This document shows, piece by piece, positions 31,075 to 39,936 of a DNA stretch of 46,612 nucleotides. Positions within the stretch are counted from its first letter, which is position 1. Each line of letters opens with the position of its first letter. The stretch comes from Ruminococcus sp. UBA4240. Its GTDB lineage: Bacteria; Bacillota; Clostridia; Oscillospirales; Ruminococcaceae. The stretch is taken from assembly GCA_002395525.1 (NCBI GenBank), contig DGXE01000019.1, positions 1 to 46,612 of the forward strand. The letters run 5' to 3'. The position numbers and the translations under genes were made by a program. The notes beneath the pieces were generated by a model that was given only the letters and a program-made list of their open reading frames with translations, ran no database searches and was not told where the DNA came from.

Positions 31075-33015
31075 TTATTCTTCTTCTGCTGCGTCTTCGC
31101 CGGAGTTTTCAAGAAGTGCTCTCATGGAGAGGCTGATCCTCTTCTTGTCAGCGTCGATCTCGGTTATCTTTGCAGATACCTCATCGCCTACGTTTACGAC
31201 CTCCTTGACGTTGCCCACCTTTCTGTCGGCAAGCTGGGAGATGTGAACAAGGCCGTCAATGCCGGGTATGATCCTTACAAATGCACCGAAGGGTGTGATG
31301 GATGCTACCTTGCCTGTGATAACGTCACCCTCGGAGTACTCGTTGGTGAACTTCACCCAGGGATTGTCCTCTTCTCTCTTGTAGCCAAGAGAGATGCGTC
31401 CCTTTTCGGGATCCAGCTCCTTGATGTATACCTCCAGGATATCCCCAACGCTTACGACCTCTGCGGGATTCTTGATCCTGTCCCAGGAGAGCTCGGAGAT
31501 GTGTACCATGCCGTCGATGCCGCCCAGGTCAACAAATGCACCATAGGATGTGAGGCTCTTTACCTCGCCCTTGTATACATCGCCTACCTCTGCGGTTTCC
31601 CAGAACTTGGCCTGAGCTTCCTTGCGCTCTGCCTCAAGCACCTGTCTGATGGAGCCTACGGCTCTGTTCCTCTGTGCATTTACTTCAATGATCTTGAACT
31701 TCTGCACGGTCTTTACCAGCTTCTCAAGATCCTCATCCCTGCGTACAGTAGCCTGAGACTTGGGGATGAATATCCTTACGCCCTTGTACATGATGATGAC
31801 GCCGCCCTTGACCACTGCGGATACAGTGCCCTCAAGGATGCTGTCCTCCTCGGAAGCCTTGATGATGTCATCAAAGCCCTTCATTGCATCCACTCTCTTC
31901 TTGGAGAGGGATACAGTGCCCTCGGTGTCGTTGATCTTTACAACGATAGCCTCTACCTCGTCGCCGACTTTAACCATCTCACCGTCAGGATCGTCAGTGA
32001 ACTCGTCGATGGGAATATAACCCGACTGCTTTGCGCCCAGGTCAACAACGACTTCTGTATTGCCGATGGCCGCAACTGTTCCTTTCACCCTGTTACCGGT
32101 ATATATTCTTTTAAAAGAAGCGTCAAGCTCCTCCTCAAAGTTAAAGTCCTCATCTAAAATTTTCTCGCTCATGTGGTTTCGTACCTCCTTGATTATATGT
32201 GCCGGCGTTGATGCACCGGCGGTGATCCCTATCCGAAGATCACCCTTATGCAAAATACCCGAGGGTATCATCACATCAATGTCTGCTGCCTCCTGTATGA
32301 AGAAGGTCTGCCCGCAGTGCGCCCTGCATATCTCATACAGCCGCCTTGTGTTGGCACTGTTTATGCCCCCCACGACTATCATCACGTCGCAGGTCTGTGC
32401 CAGAGCCTGCGCCTCGGTCTGTCTGTCCCCTGTTGCCCGGCATATGGTATCGTACACCTCGGCACCGGGGAAACCCTCGGCTATCTCACGGCATTTTTGC
32501 CACACATTTATATTATACGTCGTTTGCGGCATAATTGCAACCTTTTTTTTGCATTTTTTACAAATATTTTTCAAATATGCCGCAAGTGCCGTTGTATCGG
32601 GGATTATGGTGACATTATCCCCGCCGTGTCCGGCTATTCCCTGCACCTCCGGGTGGTCTGCATCCCCCACAATAACCACAAGGGTGCCCTCGGCGGTGCA
32701 TTTTTCCACGATCTTCTGTATGCGGCGGACAAAGGGACAGGTGCCGTCATCGTAGTCGATGCCAAGCTCCGAAAGCCGCCTGTACACATCACTGCCCACA
32801 CCGTGGGAGCGGATTATCACCCTTTCCCCCGGCTGTGCCTCACAGGGGTCGTCTATTATCCGCACGCCCTTGGCTGCCAGATCGTCGGTGACGCTTTTGT
32901 TGTGGATTATCTCGCCTAAGGTGCAGCAGCGCCCCTTTTCGGAGTAGGCAAGCTTTACCGCCCTGTCCACACCGAAGCAGAAGCCGGCGGTCTTGGCAAC
33001 GGTGATGCTGCTCAT
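31075..33015 (-). CDS. ispH: Bifunctional IspH (HMBPP reductase) - ribosomal protein S1 fusion
   Basis: A 646-residue fusion known in Clostridia. Residues 1-282 are IspH, last enzyme of the MEP isoprenoid pathway; the [4Fe-4S] cysteines are Cys13 (GFCFGVDRA), Cys93 (DGTCPFV) and Cys192 (DTICRATGDRQ). Residues ~283-646, beginning MSEKILDED, hold four S1 RNA-binding repeats (about 308-375, 395-460, 478-547, 563-632), the last two with the strong GAFVDLGG/GAFVRIIPG and VHISELS/VHISQLA signatures. The start overlaps plsC by 4 bp. The internal ATG at the S1 boundary could allow separate S1 production. Confidence 0.95.
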   Translation of the reverse strand: MSSITVAKTAGFCFGVDRAVKLAYSEKGRCCTLGEIIHNKSVTDDLAAKGVRIIDDPCEAQPGERVIIRSHGVGSDVYRRLSELGIDYDDGTCPFVRRIQKIVEKCTAEGTLVVIVGDADHPEVQGIAGHGGDNVTIIPDTTALAAYLKNICKKCKKKVAIMPQTTYNINVWQKCREIAEGFPGAEVYDTICRATGDRQTEAQALAQTCDVMIVVGGINSANTRRLYEICRAHCGQTFFIQEAADIDVMIPSGILHKGDLRIGITAGASTPAHIIKEVRNHMSEKILDEDFNFEEELDASFKRIYTGNRVKGTVAAIGNTEVVVDLGAKQSGYIPIDEFTDDPDGEMVKVGDEVEAIVVKINDTEGTVSLSKKRVDAMKGFDDIIKASEEDSILEGTVSAVVKGGVIIMYKGVRIFIPKSQATVRRDEDLEKLVKTVQKFKIIEVNAQRNRAVGSIRQVLEAERKEAQAKFWETAEVGDVYKGEVKSLTSYGAFVDLGGIDGMVHISELSWDRIKNPAEVVSVGDILEVYIKELDPEKGRISLGYKREEDNPWVKFTNEYSEGDVITGKVASITPFGAFVRIIPGIDGLVHISQLADRKVGNVKEVVNVGDEVSAKITEIDADKKRISLSMRALLENSGEDAAEEE

Positions 33016-33653
33016 TGTCCGCTGTCTCCGGTGCCTTCTGCGGGGAGCGCCTCACCGGGGGTGCCCTCCACAAGCTCCGTTATCGCCGCCATAATCCGCT
33101 TTTTGGCAGCCCTCATGGTGGAGTGGTCGTTTACGTCCACTGCCAGTTCCTCCGGGGAGATGACCTTACCTATGCGAAGGCGCAGCTTCTTGCGGAAGGA
33201 AAGCCCCAGCTTTTCCCCCTCGAATACTATCCCCATGGGCAGCACGGGAGCGCCTGACAGCCCTGCTATCATGGCAACGCCTGTCTTCCCCCTGCCCACC
33301 TTGTTTTCCTTCTGTCTGGTGCCCTCGGGGAAGATGACCAGGTTCTTGCCCCCTGCAAGTATGTCCGCACAGTCGTTGATGACAGCCATATCCCCTGCGC
33401 CCCGCCTTATGGGGAATGCGCCAAGGCCCCGTATGAACCAGGCAAAGAGCTTGTTTTTGAACAGCTCCTCCTTTGCCATGTAGGTGACAGGCCGCCTCAT
33501 GGGCATGGTGACAAGCACGGGATCCGCATAGCTGCGGTGATTGCAGGCGATTATCACAGGCTCTTCCTTGGGGACGTTCTCCCAGCCCTCTATTTTGAAG
33601 TTGTAGAACAGCTTGTACACGCCTATGACAACGTATCTTACAAATGCGTTCAT
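33012..33653 (-). CDS. plsC: 1-acyl-sn-glycerol-3-phosphate acyltransferase
   Basis: A 213-residue membrane-associated enzyme of phospholipid synthesis. The HX4D catalytic motif is NHRSYADP, and FPEGTRQ is the glycerol-phosphate-binding motif. A hydrophobic N-terminal helix anchors it. Four-base overlaps on both sides (cmk stop, ispH-S1 start) place it firmly in the operon. Confidence 0.94.
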   Translation of the reverse strand: MNAFVRYVVIGVYKLFYNFKIEGWENVPKEEPVIIACNHRSYADPVLVTMPMRRPVTYMAKEELFKNKLFAWFIRGLGAFPIRRGAGDMAVINDCADILAGGKNLVIFPEGTRQKENKVGRGKTGVAMIAGLSGAPVLPMGIVFEGEKLGLSFRKKLRLRIGKVISPEELAVDVNDHSTMRAAKKRIMAAITELVEGTPGEALPAEGTGDSGQ

Positions 33654-34309
33654 GTCTTATCCTCTATAATGCCCGTTACAAGTGCGATGGCACCCTCCAG
33701 GTCAAGGTCGGTGGTATCCGCAAGCACCGCATCGGGAGCCTGTTTCAAGGGGGCTTCCTTCCGGGTCATGTCGTCGTGGTCACGCTTTTTTATGTCCCTG
33801 AGCACTTCCTCAAAGGGCTGAGGTGTTCCCTTTTCTTCCAGCTCTTTGCAGCGCCGTCTCGCCCTTTCCTCCGGGGAGGCGGTGAGAAATATCTTCACCT
33901 GGGCATTTGGCAGTATGACCGTGCCTATGTCCCGCCCGTCCATGATAACGTCGTTGTTTGCGGCAATATCCCTCTGGGTGTCAAGCAGGAACCGCCTTAC
34001 AGCGGGTATGGCAGATACGGCGGATGCTGCCATGGATATTTCGGGGGTGCGTATCTCCCCGCTCACATCCCTGCCGTTTACCAGTACGTGCTGCTCTCCG
34101 TCCGCAAAGGCAAGGGAGGGGCGTATACCGGGAAGTGCCGCCTCTACGGCAGCCGTGTCCTTTATGTCTATTCCTCTTGAAAGGCACTCACAGGCAACAG
34201 CCCGATACAGCGCCCCTGTGTCCACGTAGATATAGCCCAGCTTCCTTGCAGCCGCCCGTGCTATGGTGGATTTCCCTGCTCCCGCAGGCCCGTCTATGGC
34301 TATGTTCAT
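33650..34309 (-). CDS. cmk: Cytidylate kinase
   Basis: A 219-residue kinase that phosphorylates CMP/dCMP. P-loop DGPAGAGKST is at the N-terminus and the NMP-binding VDTGALYRAVA follows; DGRDIGTVILP and RRCKEL are typical of Cmk. ATG 34309 is preferred, five bases after GGCGGAG; the GTG at 34315 overlaps that site. The cmk-plsC-ispH-S1 order is conserved in Clostridia. Confidence 0.95.
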   Translation of the reverse strand: MNIAIDGPAGAGKSTIARAAARKLGYIYVDTGALYRAVACECLSRGIDIKDTAAVEAALPGIRPSLAFADGEQHVLVNGRDVSGEIRTPEISMAASAVSAIPAVRRFLLDTQRDIAANNDVIMDGRDIGTVILPNAQVKIFLTASPEERARRRCKELEEKGTPQPFEEVLRDIKKRDHDDMTRKEAPLKQAPDAVLADTTDLDLEGAIALVTGIIEDKT

Positions 34310-34311
34310 GT

Positions 34312-34938
34312 TCACTCCGCCTTTATGTCGTCAAAGATAACAGGATAACGGCTCTTCATGTCCTCAAAGAGCATGAGGGCTATCTCCCTCATCTGGGGGT
34401 GTGCCCGGGAGGACAGTCTCAGGCCGAAGAAGTGCCGCCATTCACGGAAGTTCATTGTAACGGCTATCTCCGTCTTTATGGAGTTTGGCAGGAGGGAGCG
34501 TGCCTCCTCCGCCTTGGCACCAGCCTTTATCATGGCAAAGTAGTTCTCCTCCGCATCCCTGCACCCCTTTTCCCATATGGAGTACAGCTCCGTGCCCCTT
34601 TCAAGGAAGCAGGGCTCGATAAATGTCAGTTCATTGCCGAATTTGTCCTTGGAGTAGTTGCAGTAGCGGGTGCTCTCCTGGCTGTAGCTTGCCATCCTGT
34701 GGCGCACTATTTCGTGGGTGACGCCCCTGTCGCAGACTATCTTTACAGTGACCTTCTCGTGCTCGAGCACGCTTGTGTGCCCGGATTTGATTATCATTGC
34801 AATAAAGCGGGCGGCGCTCTCCTCGGTCATCTTGTCCTCGCTCTTGTAGCAGGTGCGCCCGCACATCTCTATATTGCGCAGGGCTGTTGCCCCGTCCGGT
34901 GCGCTGACATATTCAAAGCCTGGCTTGATTATTCTCAT
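34312..34938 (-). CDS. thyX: Flavin-dependent thymidylate synthase
   Basis: A 208-residue ThyX, converting dUMP to dTMP with FAD and methylene-THF. The signature RHRMASYSQESTR (79-91) matches RHRxxSxxxxSxR. Start at ATG 34938 (MRIIKPGFE), with AGGAAAGACGGA upstream; the first 26 bases overlap the YkgJ-like gene. Confidence 0.96.
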   Translation of the reverse strand: MRIIKPGFEYVSAPDGATALRNIEMCGRTCYKSEDKMTEESAARFIAMIIKSGHTSVLEHEKVTVKIVCDRGVTHEIVRHRMASYSQESTRYCNYSKDKFGNELTFIEPCFLERGTELYSIWEKGCRDAEENYFAMIKAGAKAEEARSLLPNSIKTEIAVTMNFREWRHFFGLRLSSRAHPQMREIALMLFEDMKSRYPVIFDDIKAE

Positions 34939-35425
34939 GTTCCGTCTTTCCTTTGTATAAAATGATGCTGCGATCACAGGGGAAGGGGCGTATGCAGCCT
35001 GTTTCTGCCGCTTCCTTCACTATTCTCTCCCCTTTTCCGCCACGGAGATATTCCTTTATCACGTTGGTGTCCTTGCTTTCCATAACATGACAGGCACTGT
35101 CAAGGACGATATATGCATAGTCCCCGTCGGAGCAGACACGCAGGGGGAAGATGCTGCATTCAAAGGGCTTGTCATCCCCAAGGGCACAGCCTTTCGGGGT
35201 CAGCACCGGACAGGGGCACAGACCGTTTTCGTCCGCATAGCTGCGGATATCGAACATATATCCTCCCCCGGGTCTTTCCGCAAAGCGCACAAGGGGGAAT
35301 TCCCTGCGGCATATGTCCCTTACCCTGTCGGTTATGACAGGCAGGGCAAAGGCCTCTCCCGCCTCGAACACGCAGCATTCCCGACAGCGAGCACATTCCC
35401 CGGGGGAGAGCAGCTCCTTTATCAT
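34913..35425 (-). CDS. YkgJ-family cysteine cluster protein
   Basis: A 170-residue protein with CARCRECC near the N-terminus and further cysteines (CPCPVLTPKGC, PFECSIFPLRVC) in the pattern of the YkgJ (CxxCxxCC) family, thought to bind zinc or an Fe-S cluster. Function unknown. It overlaps trmB by 4 bp and thyX by 26 bp. Confidence 0.87.
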   Translation of the reverse strand: MIKELLSPGECARCRECCVFEAGEAFALPVITDRVRDICRREFPLVRFAERPGGGYMFDIRSYADENGLCPCPVLTPKGCALGDDKPFECSIFPLRVCSDGDYAYIVLDSACHVMESKDTNVIKEYLRGGKGERIVKEAAETGCIRPFPCDRSIILYKGKTEHENNQARL

Positions 35426-36096
35426 GGCTGCTCCATGTCCTTCATTCTCATGCGGGCGTACTTTATCTTTATGCCCTCCTCGGAGAACATACGCTCATGC
35501 TCCGTGGGGAAGGAATCGGCAATGCCCTCGGAATGAAGGTCATATGTAACAAGCAGGGGCTCAAAGCCGCACTCTGCGAAGTATTCAAGGGAATCCGCAA
35601 AAAGGGTGTCGTCATCGGTCTTGAAGTGTATCTCTCCCCCCGGCACAAGTATCTGCCTGTACTGCATCAGCTGCCTGGGGTGGGTAAGCCTGCGCTTGTT
35701 GTGCTTGCCCCTGTTCCAGGGGTTGCAGAAGTTTATGTATATGCGGCCTATCCTGTCCTCGGCTCCCATGAAGCGGGAAATGTCCGCCACATTGAAGCAG
35801 GCAAGGTATAGGTTGTCATTGGTGTGTCCTGCCTCGGCGAATATGCTCTCGATATTGCGCCTTGCCACACCCAGCATATCCGCCTTTATGTCTGCGGCTA
35901 TTATGTTTATGTCCCCGAATCTCAGGGCATGGGCGGCGGCAAAGTGACCCTTCCCGCAGCCTACCTCAAGATACAGCTCCCTCTCGGGATGGGGAAAGAG
36001 CTGCCGCCATTTCCCCGCCATATCCTCCGTATTATCTGTATAATAGGGGCATTCGGCCAGCTCAGGGCGTGCCCACTTCTTGCGACGTATCCTCAT
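35422..36096 (-). CDS. trmB: tRNA (guanine-N7-)-methyltransferase
   Basis: A 224-residue SAM-dependent enzyme that makes m7G46 in tRNA. The SAM site is YLEVGCGKGHFA; INFCNPWNRGKHNKRRLTHP matches the family's NFPDPWPKxxHxKRRL with Asn in place of Asp. That change is worth noting but the surrounding residues are intact. GEIHFKTDDDTLF is the expected TD(N/D) substrate region. Confidence 0.93.
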   Translation of the reverse strand: MRIRRKKWARPELAECPYYTDNTEDMAGKWRQLFPHPERELYLEVGCGKGHFAAAHALRFGDINIIAADIKADMLGVARRNIESIFAEAGHTNDNLYLACFNVADISRFMGAEDRIGRIYINFCNPWNRGKHNKRRLTHPRQLMQYRQILVPGGEIHFKTDDDTLFADSLEYFAECGFEPLLVTYDLHSEGIADSFPTEHERMFSEEGIKIKYARMRMKDMEQP

Positions 36097-36105
36097 ATCC
36101 TGTTT

Positions 36106-36690
36106 TCAGCCCTTGGCATCTGCCTGCCGGGGCTCACCCTTTTCCTTTCTCTTCTTTCCGAAATATGTGGGGCGGAACCACTCCACATAAAGCTCCTCAA
36201 TGGATGTGATAGTGTAGTCGTACAGCATGAACACAAGGTTGATGAAGGCAAACACACCCACAAGGAAATACTGCCCCAGTATGCGGAAATTACCAAGGAA
36301 GTCATACACACCCATGACAAAGGTGATGGCCTTGTACCATACTATCATCACCCCGTTGAAAAGGGCAAACTTCACTATGACCCGCAGTATCAGGGGCTTT
36401 ATCTTCCGCAGATAGGGCATGAGTATGGGATAGTACCCGAAGAAGAAGATAAAAAGCGTTGATGCTTCCTTGTCCGGGGTCAGAAACAACGACAGCAGGG
36501 ACACCGCAAAGTATGCCGCAAACGCCCAGGCGCTGCTGACCTCGTGGGCTACCACTATCATCATGGCACCCGCATATATGGGTATGGCAATATTGAGAAG
36601 GGGGAACACCCCCGTCAGGAACATAAGTGTAAGGCACAGGGCACAGACAACGCCGCCCACGGCTACCTTATAGCTTTTGGTCTTGTTCAC
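36106..36690 (-). CDS. Multi-pass membrane protein, unassigned
   Basis: A 194-residue protein with five or six hydrophobic helices (VAVGGVVCALCLTLMFLTGV first) and a basic C-terminal tail (KKRKEKGEPRQ). GTG 36690 is chosen because AAGGGGG lies eight bases upstream; the frame extends to a GTG at 36717. It resembles substrate-binding (S) subunits of ECF transporters or DUF2232 proteins in layout only. First gene of the trmB-thyX-cmk-plsC-ispH operon. Confidence 0.75.
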   Translation of the reverse strand: MNKTKSYKVAVGGVVCALCLTLMFLTGVFPLLNIAIPIYAGAMMIVVAHEVSSAWAFAAYFAVSLLSLFLTPDKEASTLFIFFFGYYPILMPYLRKIKPLILRVIVKFALFNGVMIVWYKAITFVMGVYDFLGNFRILGQYFLVGVFAFINLVFMLYDYTITSIEELYVEWFRPTYFGKKRKEKGEPRQADAKG

Positions 36691-36749
36691 GCCCTGCACC
36701 CCCTTTATGTATATCACAGGGTCAGCGCCCTGTTAAAGTCCATGTCAGA

Positions 36750-36778
36750 ATTATAGCACATTTGCACAAAAAAGTCAA
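36750..36778 (-). promoter_or_regulatory. Promoter of the trmB-thyX-cmk-ispH operon
   Basis: Reading leftward: TTGACT (36773-36778), 17-bp spacer, TATAAT (36750-36755). About 55 bases before the first start codon. Confidence 0.85.
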
Positions 36779-36896
36779 GCAAGAAGCAAGAAATCAGGCA
36801 AGGGAACAGCTGACAGCAAAGCCCAGGTGCAGCAGTCAATGAGGGGAGCAGCCAGCCAAAAGTCCCGCCAGAACGTTTCATTCTTCATTCCTGATC

Positions 36897-37919
36897 CTAC
36901 ATTATCTTTATTATCGCTTCTTCTATGGCGATGTCCGGGAGAGCCCCCGATTTTACCGCAATGTCCGTGTCGCTGAGTATTTTCATCGCACGGCGCAAAC
37001 GGCTGATGTCCGCCCGTGATGCCGCAGAAAAGGCATTGTCCGCCTTGAAGGCAAAAACCTTGGGTATGCCGCAGTCGTTCATGTAGTCCGCCTTGGTGCG
37101 CCCCCCCAGCTGTGCCAGCTTTGCCTTGTAGATGTCGTTTATGCTGCCTGTGATGATGTACAGCAGATATATGGGATCCGTGCGGCTCTCCATCAGCTTG
37201 CCGAAGCAGCTGACAGCCCTTTCCCTGTCGCCTGCCGCAATGGCATCCGTCAGGGCGTAGACCTTGGTGTCATCCTGTTCCGGGGTGAGCGCTGCCACAT
37301 CCGCTTCGGTTATGCTGTCGGTGTAGGCACACAGCTTGTCCGCCTCGTTCATGGCGGTGCGCAGATCCGACACACAGCGGGTGTAGATAAGGCTTGCCGC
37401 AGAGCGTGTTATGCTGCCGCCGTTTCCCCTGACCCTTGCCTCTATCTCCCTTGCAGCCTCACCGGAGGTCATTTTGTCGCAGACTATCACGTTCCCCGAC
37501 TTGGCTATTTTGTCAAGCATACGCTTGTTCTTGTCCGTGGGCTTTTTCTTGCCGGCGCACAGATCCGCCGCATCGGTGTAGAAGATGAGCACCGTGGTGT
37601 CGGGCAGCTCCTCTATCTCCTTGTACAGGGGCTTCAGCTTGTCCGATATGCGAAGGGTCTCAAGGTCAAGGTCGCACACGGTGACACACACCCGCTCGGC
37701 GAACATGGGCAGAGCCTCACAGGAGCCTATGACCTCATCAATGTCCATTTCCTTCGCCTGATACTCGTGGAGATTGAAGGTGCGCTCATCGGGACTCACA
37801 ACGCTGTCCCGCAGCGCATGGGCAAGCTCCCCCACAGTATAGGCATCCGTGCCGTATATAAAGTACACGCCCCCGGCATCCCCTGCCTTTATGGTGCGCT
37901 CCAGATCTTTCTTAGTCAT
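36897..37919 (-). CDS. holA: DNA polymerase III delta subunit
   Basis: A 340-residue clamp-loader subunit. The N-terminal YFIYGTDAYTVGELAHALRD is the degenerate P-loop of HolA; the domain III segment (DPIYLLYIITGSINDIYKAK) and length fit the family. It opens the beta clamp for loading. It follows mnmG after a 109-bp spacer with short tandem repeats. Confidence 0.93.
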   Translation of the reverse strand: MTKKDLERTIKAGDAGGVYFIYGTDAYTVGELAHALRDSVVSPDERTFNLHEYQAKEMDIDEVIGSCEALPMFAERVCVTVCDLDLETLRISDKLKPLYKEIEELPDTTVLIFYTDAADLCAGKKKPTDKNKRMLDKIAKSGNVIVCDKMTSGEAAREIEARVRGNGGSITRSAASLIYTRCVSDLRTAMNEADKLCAYTDSITEADVAALTPEQDDTKVYALTDAIAAGDRERAVSCFGKLMESRTDPIYLLYIITGSINDIYKAKLAQLGGRTKADYMNDCGIPKVFAFKADNAFSAASRADISRLRRAMKILSDTDIAVKSGALPDIAIEEAIIKIM

Positions 37920-37953
37920 TTTTTTCCCTTTTTAGTAACGAGGGCAATCCGAG

Positions 37954-37987
37954 TGTACACTGTACATTGTACACTGTACACTTGTAC
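37954..37987. repeat. Tandem 14-bp palindromic microrepeat
   Basis: TGTACACTGTACAT (37954-37967) is followed by TGTACACTGTACAC (37968-37981) and a partial TTGTAC. Each contains the palindrome TGTACA twice. A related CACTGTACATT occurs in the leader at 42568-42578. It is in the mnmG-holA spacer. Confidence 0.85.
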
Positions 37988-38028
37988 TCCGGCTGCCAAA
38001 GAAGCAAACAAGCTATTCATTCTTCATT

Positions 38029-39906
38029 TCATTGTGCATTATTCATTATGATAAGCACCGCCACATCCGCCGGAGATACCCCTGATATGCGCCCTGCCTC
38101 ACCGATGTTGTCCGGGCGTATCCTGTTCAGCTTTTCAGCCGCTTCAAGGCTCAAGCCCTTGACCTTGGTGTAGTCGATGTCAGCAGGAAGGCGCTTTTCC
38201 TCCAGCTTCTTCATGTGCTCTATGTCCGCAAGCTGGCGGGAGATGTAGCCCTCGTACTCTATCTTCAGCCCTACCTGCTCCCTTACCTCGTAGGAAAGGG
38301 CAGGGGCATTCTCATCAAAGCGCATGACATCATCGTAGCCTACTCCGGGGCGCTTTATAAGAGCCGCTTCCTTTACAGGCTCCGATATGGGGGCGCTCCC
38401 CTTTTGGGTGAGCATTTCATTGAGTTCCTCACCGGGTCTTATGACCGCAGTCTGTACCCGCTTTATCTCGTTGTTTATCTGCTCCTGCTTTTTAAGAAAG
38501 CCCTCGTACCGCTCATCGGATATGAGCCCTATGTCGTGCCCCAGAGGAGTGAGTCTTTCATCCGCATTATCCTGCCTGAGTATGAGCCTGTACTCGCTGC
38601 GGCTGGTCATCATGCGGTAGGGGTCGCTGACACCCTTTATGACCAGGTCATCAATGAGGGTGCCTATGTAGGAGGAGGAGCGGGAAAGGCTTATCTGCTT
38701 CTTCCCCTGTGCGCTCCTTGCGGCATTTATCCCCGCTATGAGCCCCTGTGCGGCAGCCTCCTCATAGCCGGAGGTGCCGTTGAACTGCCCTGCCCCGTAC
38801 AGCCCCCTTATCCGCTTGCATTCAAGGGTGTGGGACAGCTCCTGGGGGTCAACGCAGTCGTACTCTATGGCATAGGCGTTGCGCATTATCTCCACGTTCT
38901 CCAGCCCCTTTATGCTGCGCAGGAAGGCTGTCTGCACATCCTCCGGCAGAGAGGAGGACATTCCCTGAAGATAGAATTCATCCGTATCAAGCCCCATAGG
39001 TTCAATGAAAAGCTGGTGCCGCTGCCTGTCCGCAAAGCGCATGATCTTGTCCTCTATGGAGGGGCAGTATCTGGGGCCTATGGCGTGTATCCGCCCCGAG
39101 TATATGGGGGAGCGGCCGATGTTCTCACGGATTATGCGGTGAGTTTCCTCGTTGGTGTAGGCGATGTAGCAGGATACCTTGTTTTTAAGCCCCTCCCTTG
39201 GTGTCTCAAAGGAGAAGGGCTGTATATCCTCGTCCCCGTCCTGCCGCTCCAGGGCATCAAAATTTATGCTGCGCCTGTGTACCCGTGAGGGGGTGCCTGT
39301 CTTGAAGCGGCGCAGGGAAAGCCCCGTCTCTGCAAGGCTCTCTGTCAGGTGTGTGGCGGGCAGGGTGTGGTCGGGGCCTGATGCATAGGATATCTCGCCT
39401 ACGTGTATCATGCCCCCCAGATAGGTGCCTGTGGCGATTATGACACACTTCGCCCCGTATTTTGCCCCGAGGGTGGTGTATACCCCTGTAACTGCGGTCT
39501 TATCACCGTTCAGGGTGATGCCTGCTACCTCCGCCTGCTTGATGAAAAGCCCCTGCTGCTCCTCGCAGACCCTTTTCATGTGATTGTGGTACATGACCCT
39601 GTCCGCCTGGACACGCAGGGAATGTACCGCAGGCCCCTTGCCTCGGTTGAGCATACGGCTCTGTATAAAGCAGGCATCGGCACTTTTGCCCATCTGTCCC
39701 CCGAGAGCATCTATCTCACGCACAAGGTGCCCCTTTGCCGTGCCGCCTATGGAGGGGTTGCAGGGCATATTGGCTATGGCATCCAGTGAGATGGTAAAAA
39801 GAGCCGTCCTTGCACCAAGGCGTGCCGCAGCAAGTGCGGCCTCTACCCCGGCGTGTCCGGCTCCCACCACTATAACATCGAAATCATCAGAAAAAAAGTA
39901 TTCCAT
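38029..39906 (-). CDS. mnmG: tRNA uridine-5-carboxymethylaminomethyl modification enzyme MnmG
   Basis: A 625-residue FAD protein that, with MnmE, modifies wobble uridine 34 of tRNA. FAD site VIVVGAGHAGVEAALAAARLG at the N-terminus; NMPCNPSIGGTAKGHLVREIDALGG and GTSGYEEAAAQGLIAG are diagnostic. Full length. It starts 30 bp after the chemoreceptor-like gene. Confidence 0.96.
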   Translation of the reverse strand: MEYFFSDDFDVIVVGAGHAGVEAALAAARLGARTALFTISLDAIANMPCNPSIGGTAKGHLVREIDALGGQMGKSADACFIQSRMLNRGKGPAVHSLRVQADRVMYHNHMKRVCEEQQGLFIKQAEVAGITLNGDKTAVTGVYTTLGAKYGAKCVIIATGTYLGGMIHVGEISYASGPDHTLPATHLTESLAETGLSLRRFKTGTPSRVHRRSINFDALERQDGDEDIQPFSFETPREGLKNKVSCYIAYTNEETHRIIRENIGRSPIYSGRIHAIGPRYCPSIEDKIMRFADRQRHQLFIEPMGLDTDEFYLQGMSSSLPEDVQTAFLRSIKGLENVEIMRNAYAIEYDCVDPQELSHTLECKRIRGLYGAGQFNGTSGYEEAAAQGLIAGINAARSAQGKKQISLSRSSSYIGTLIDDLVIKGVSDPYRMMTSRSEYRLILRQDNADERLTPLGHDIGLISDERYEGFLKKQEQINNEIKRVQTAVIRPGEELNEMLTQKGSAPISEPVKEAALIKRPGVGYDDVMRFDENAPALSYEVREQVGLKIEYEGYISRQLADIEHMKKLEEKRLPADIDYTKVKGLSLEAAEKLNRIRPDNIGEAGRISGVSPADVAVLIIMNNAQ

Positions 39907-39936
39907 ACATACACTGTCCGAATCTGTAATTTGCCG

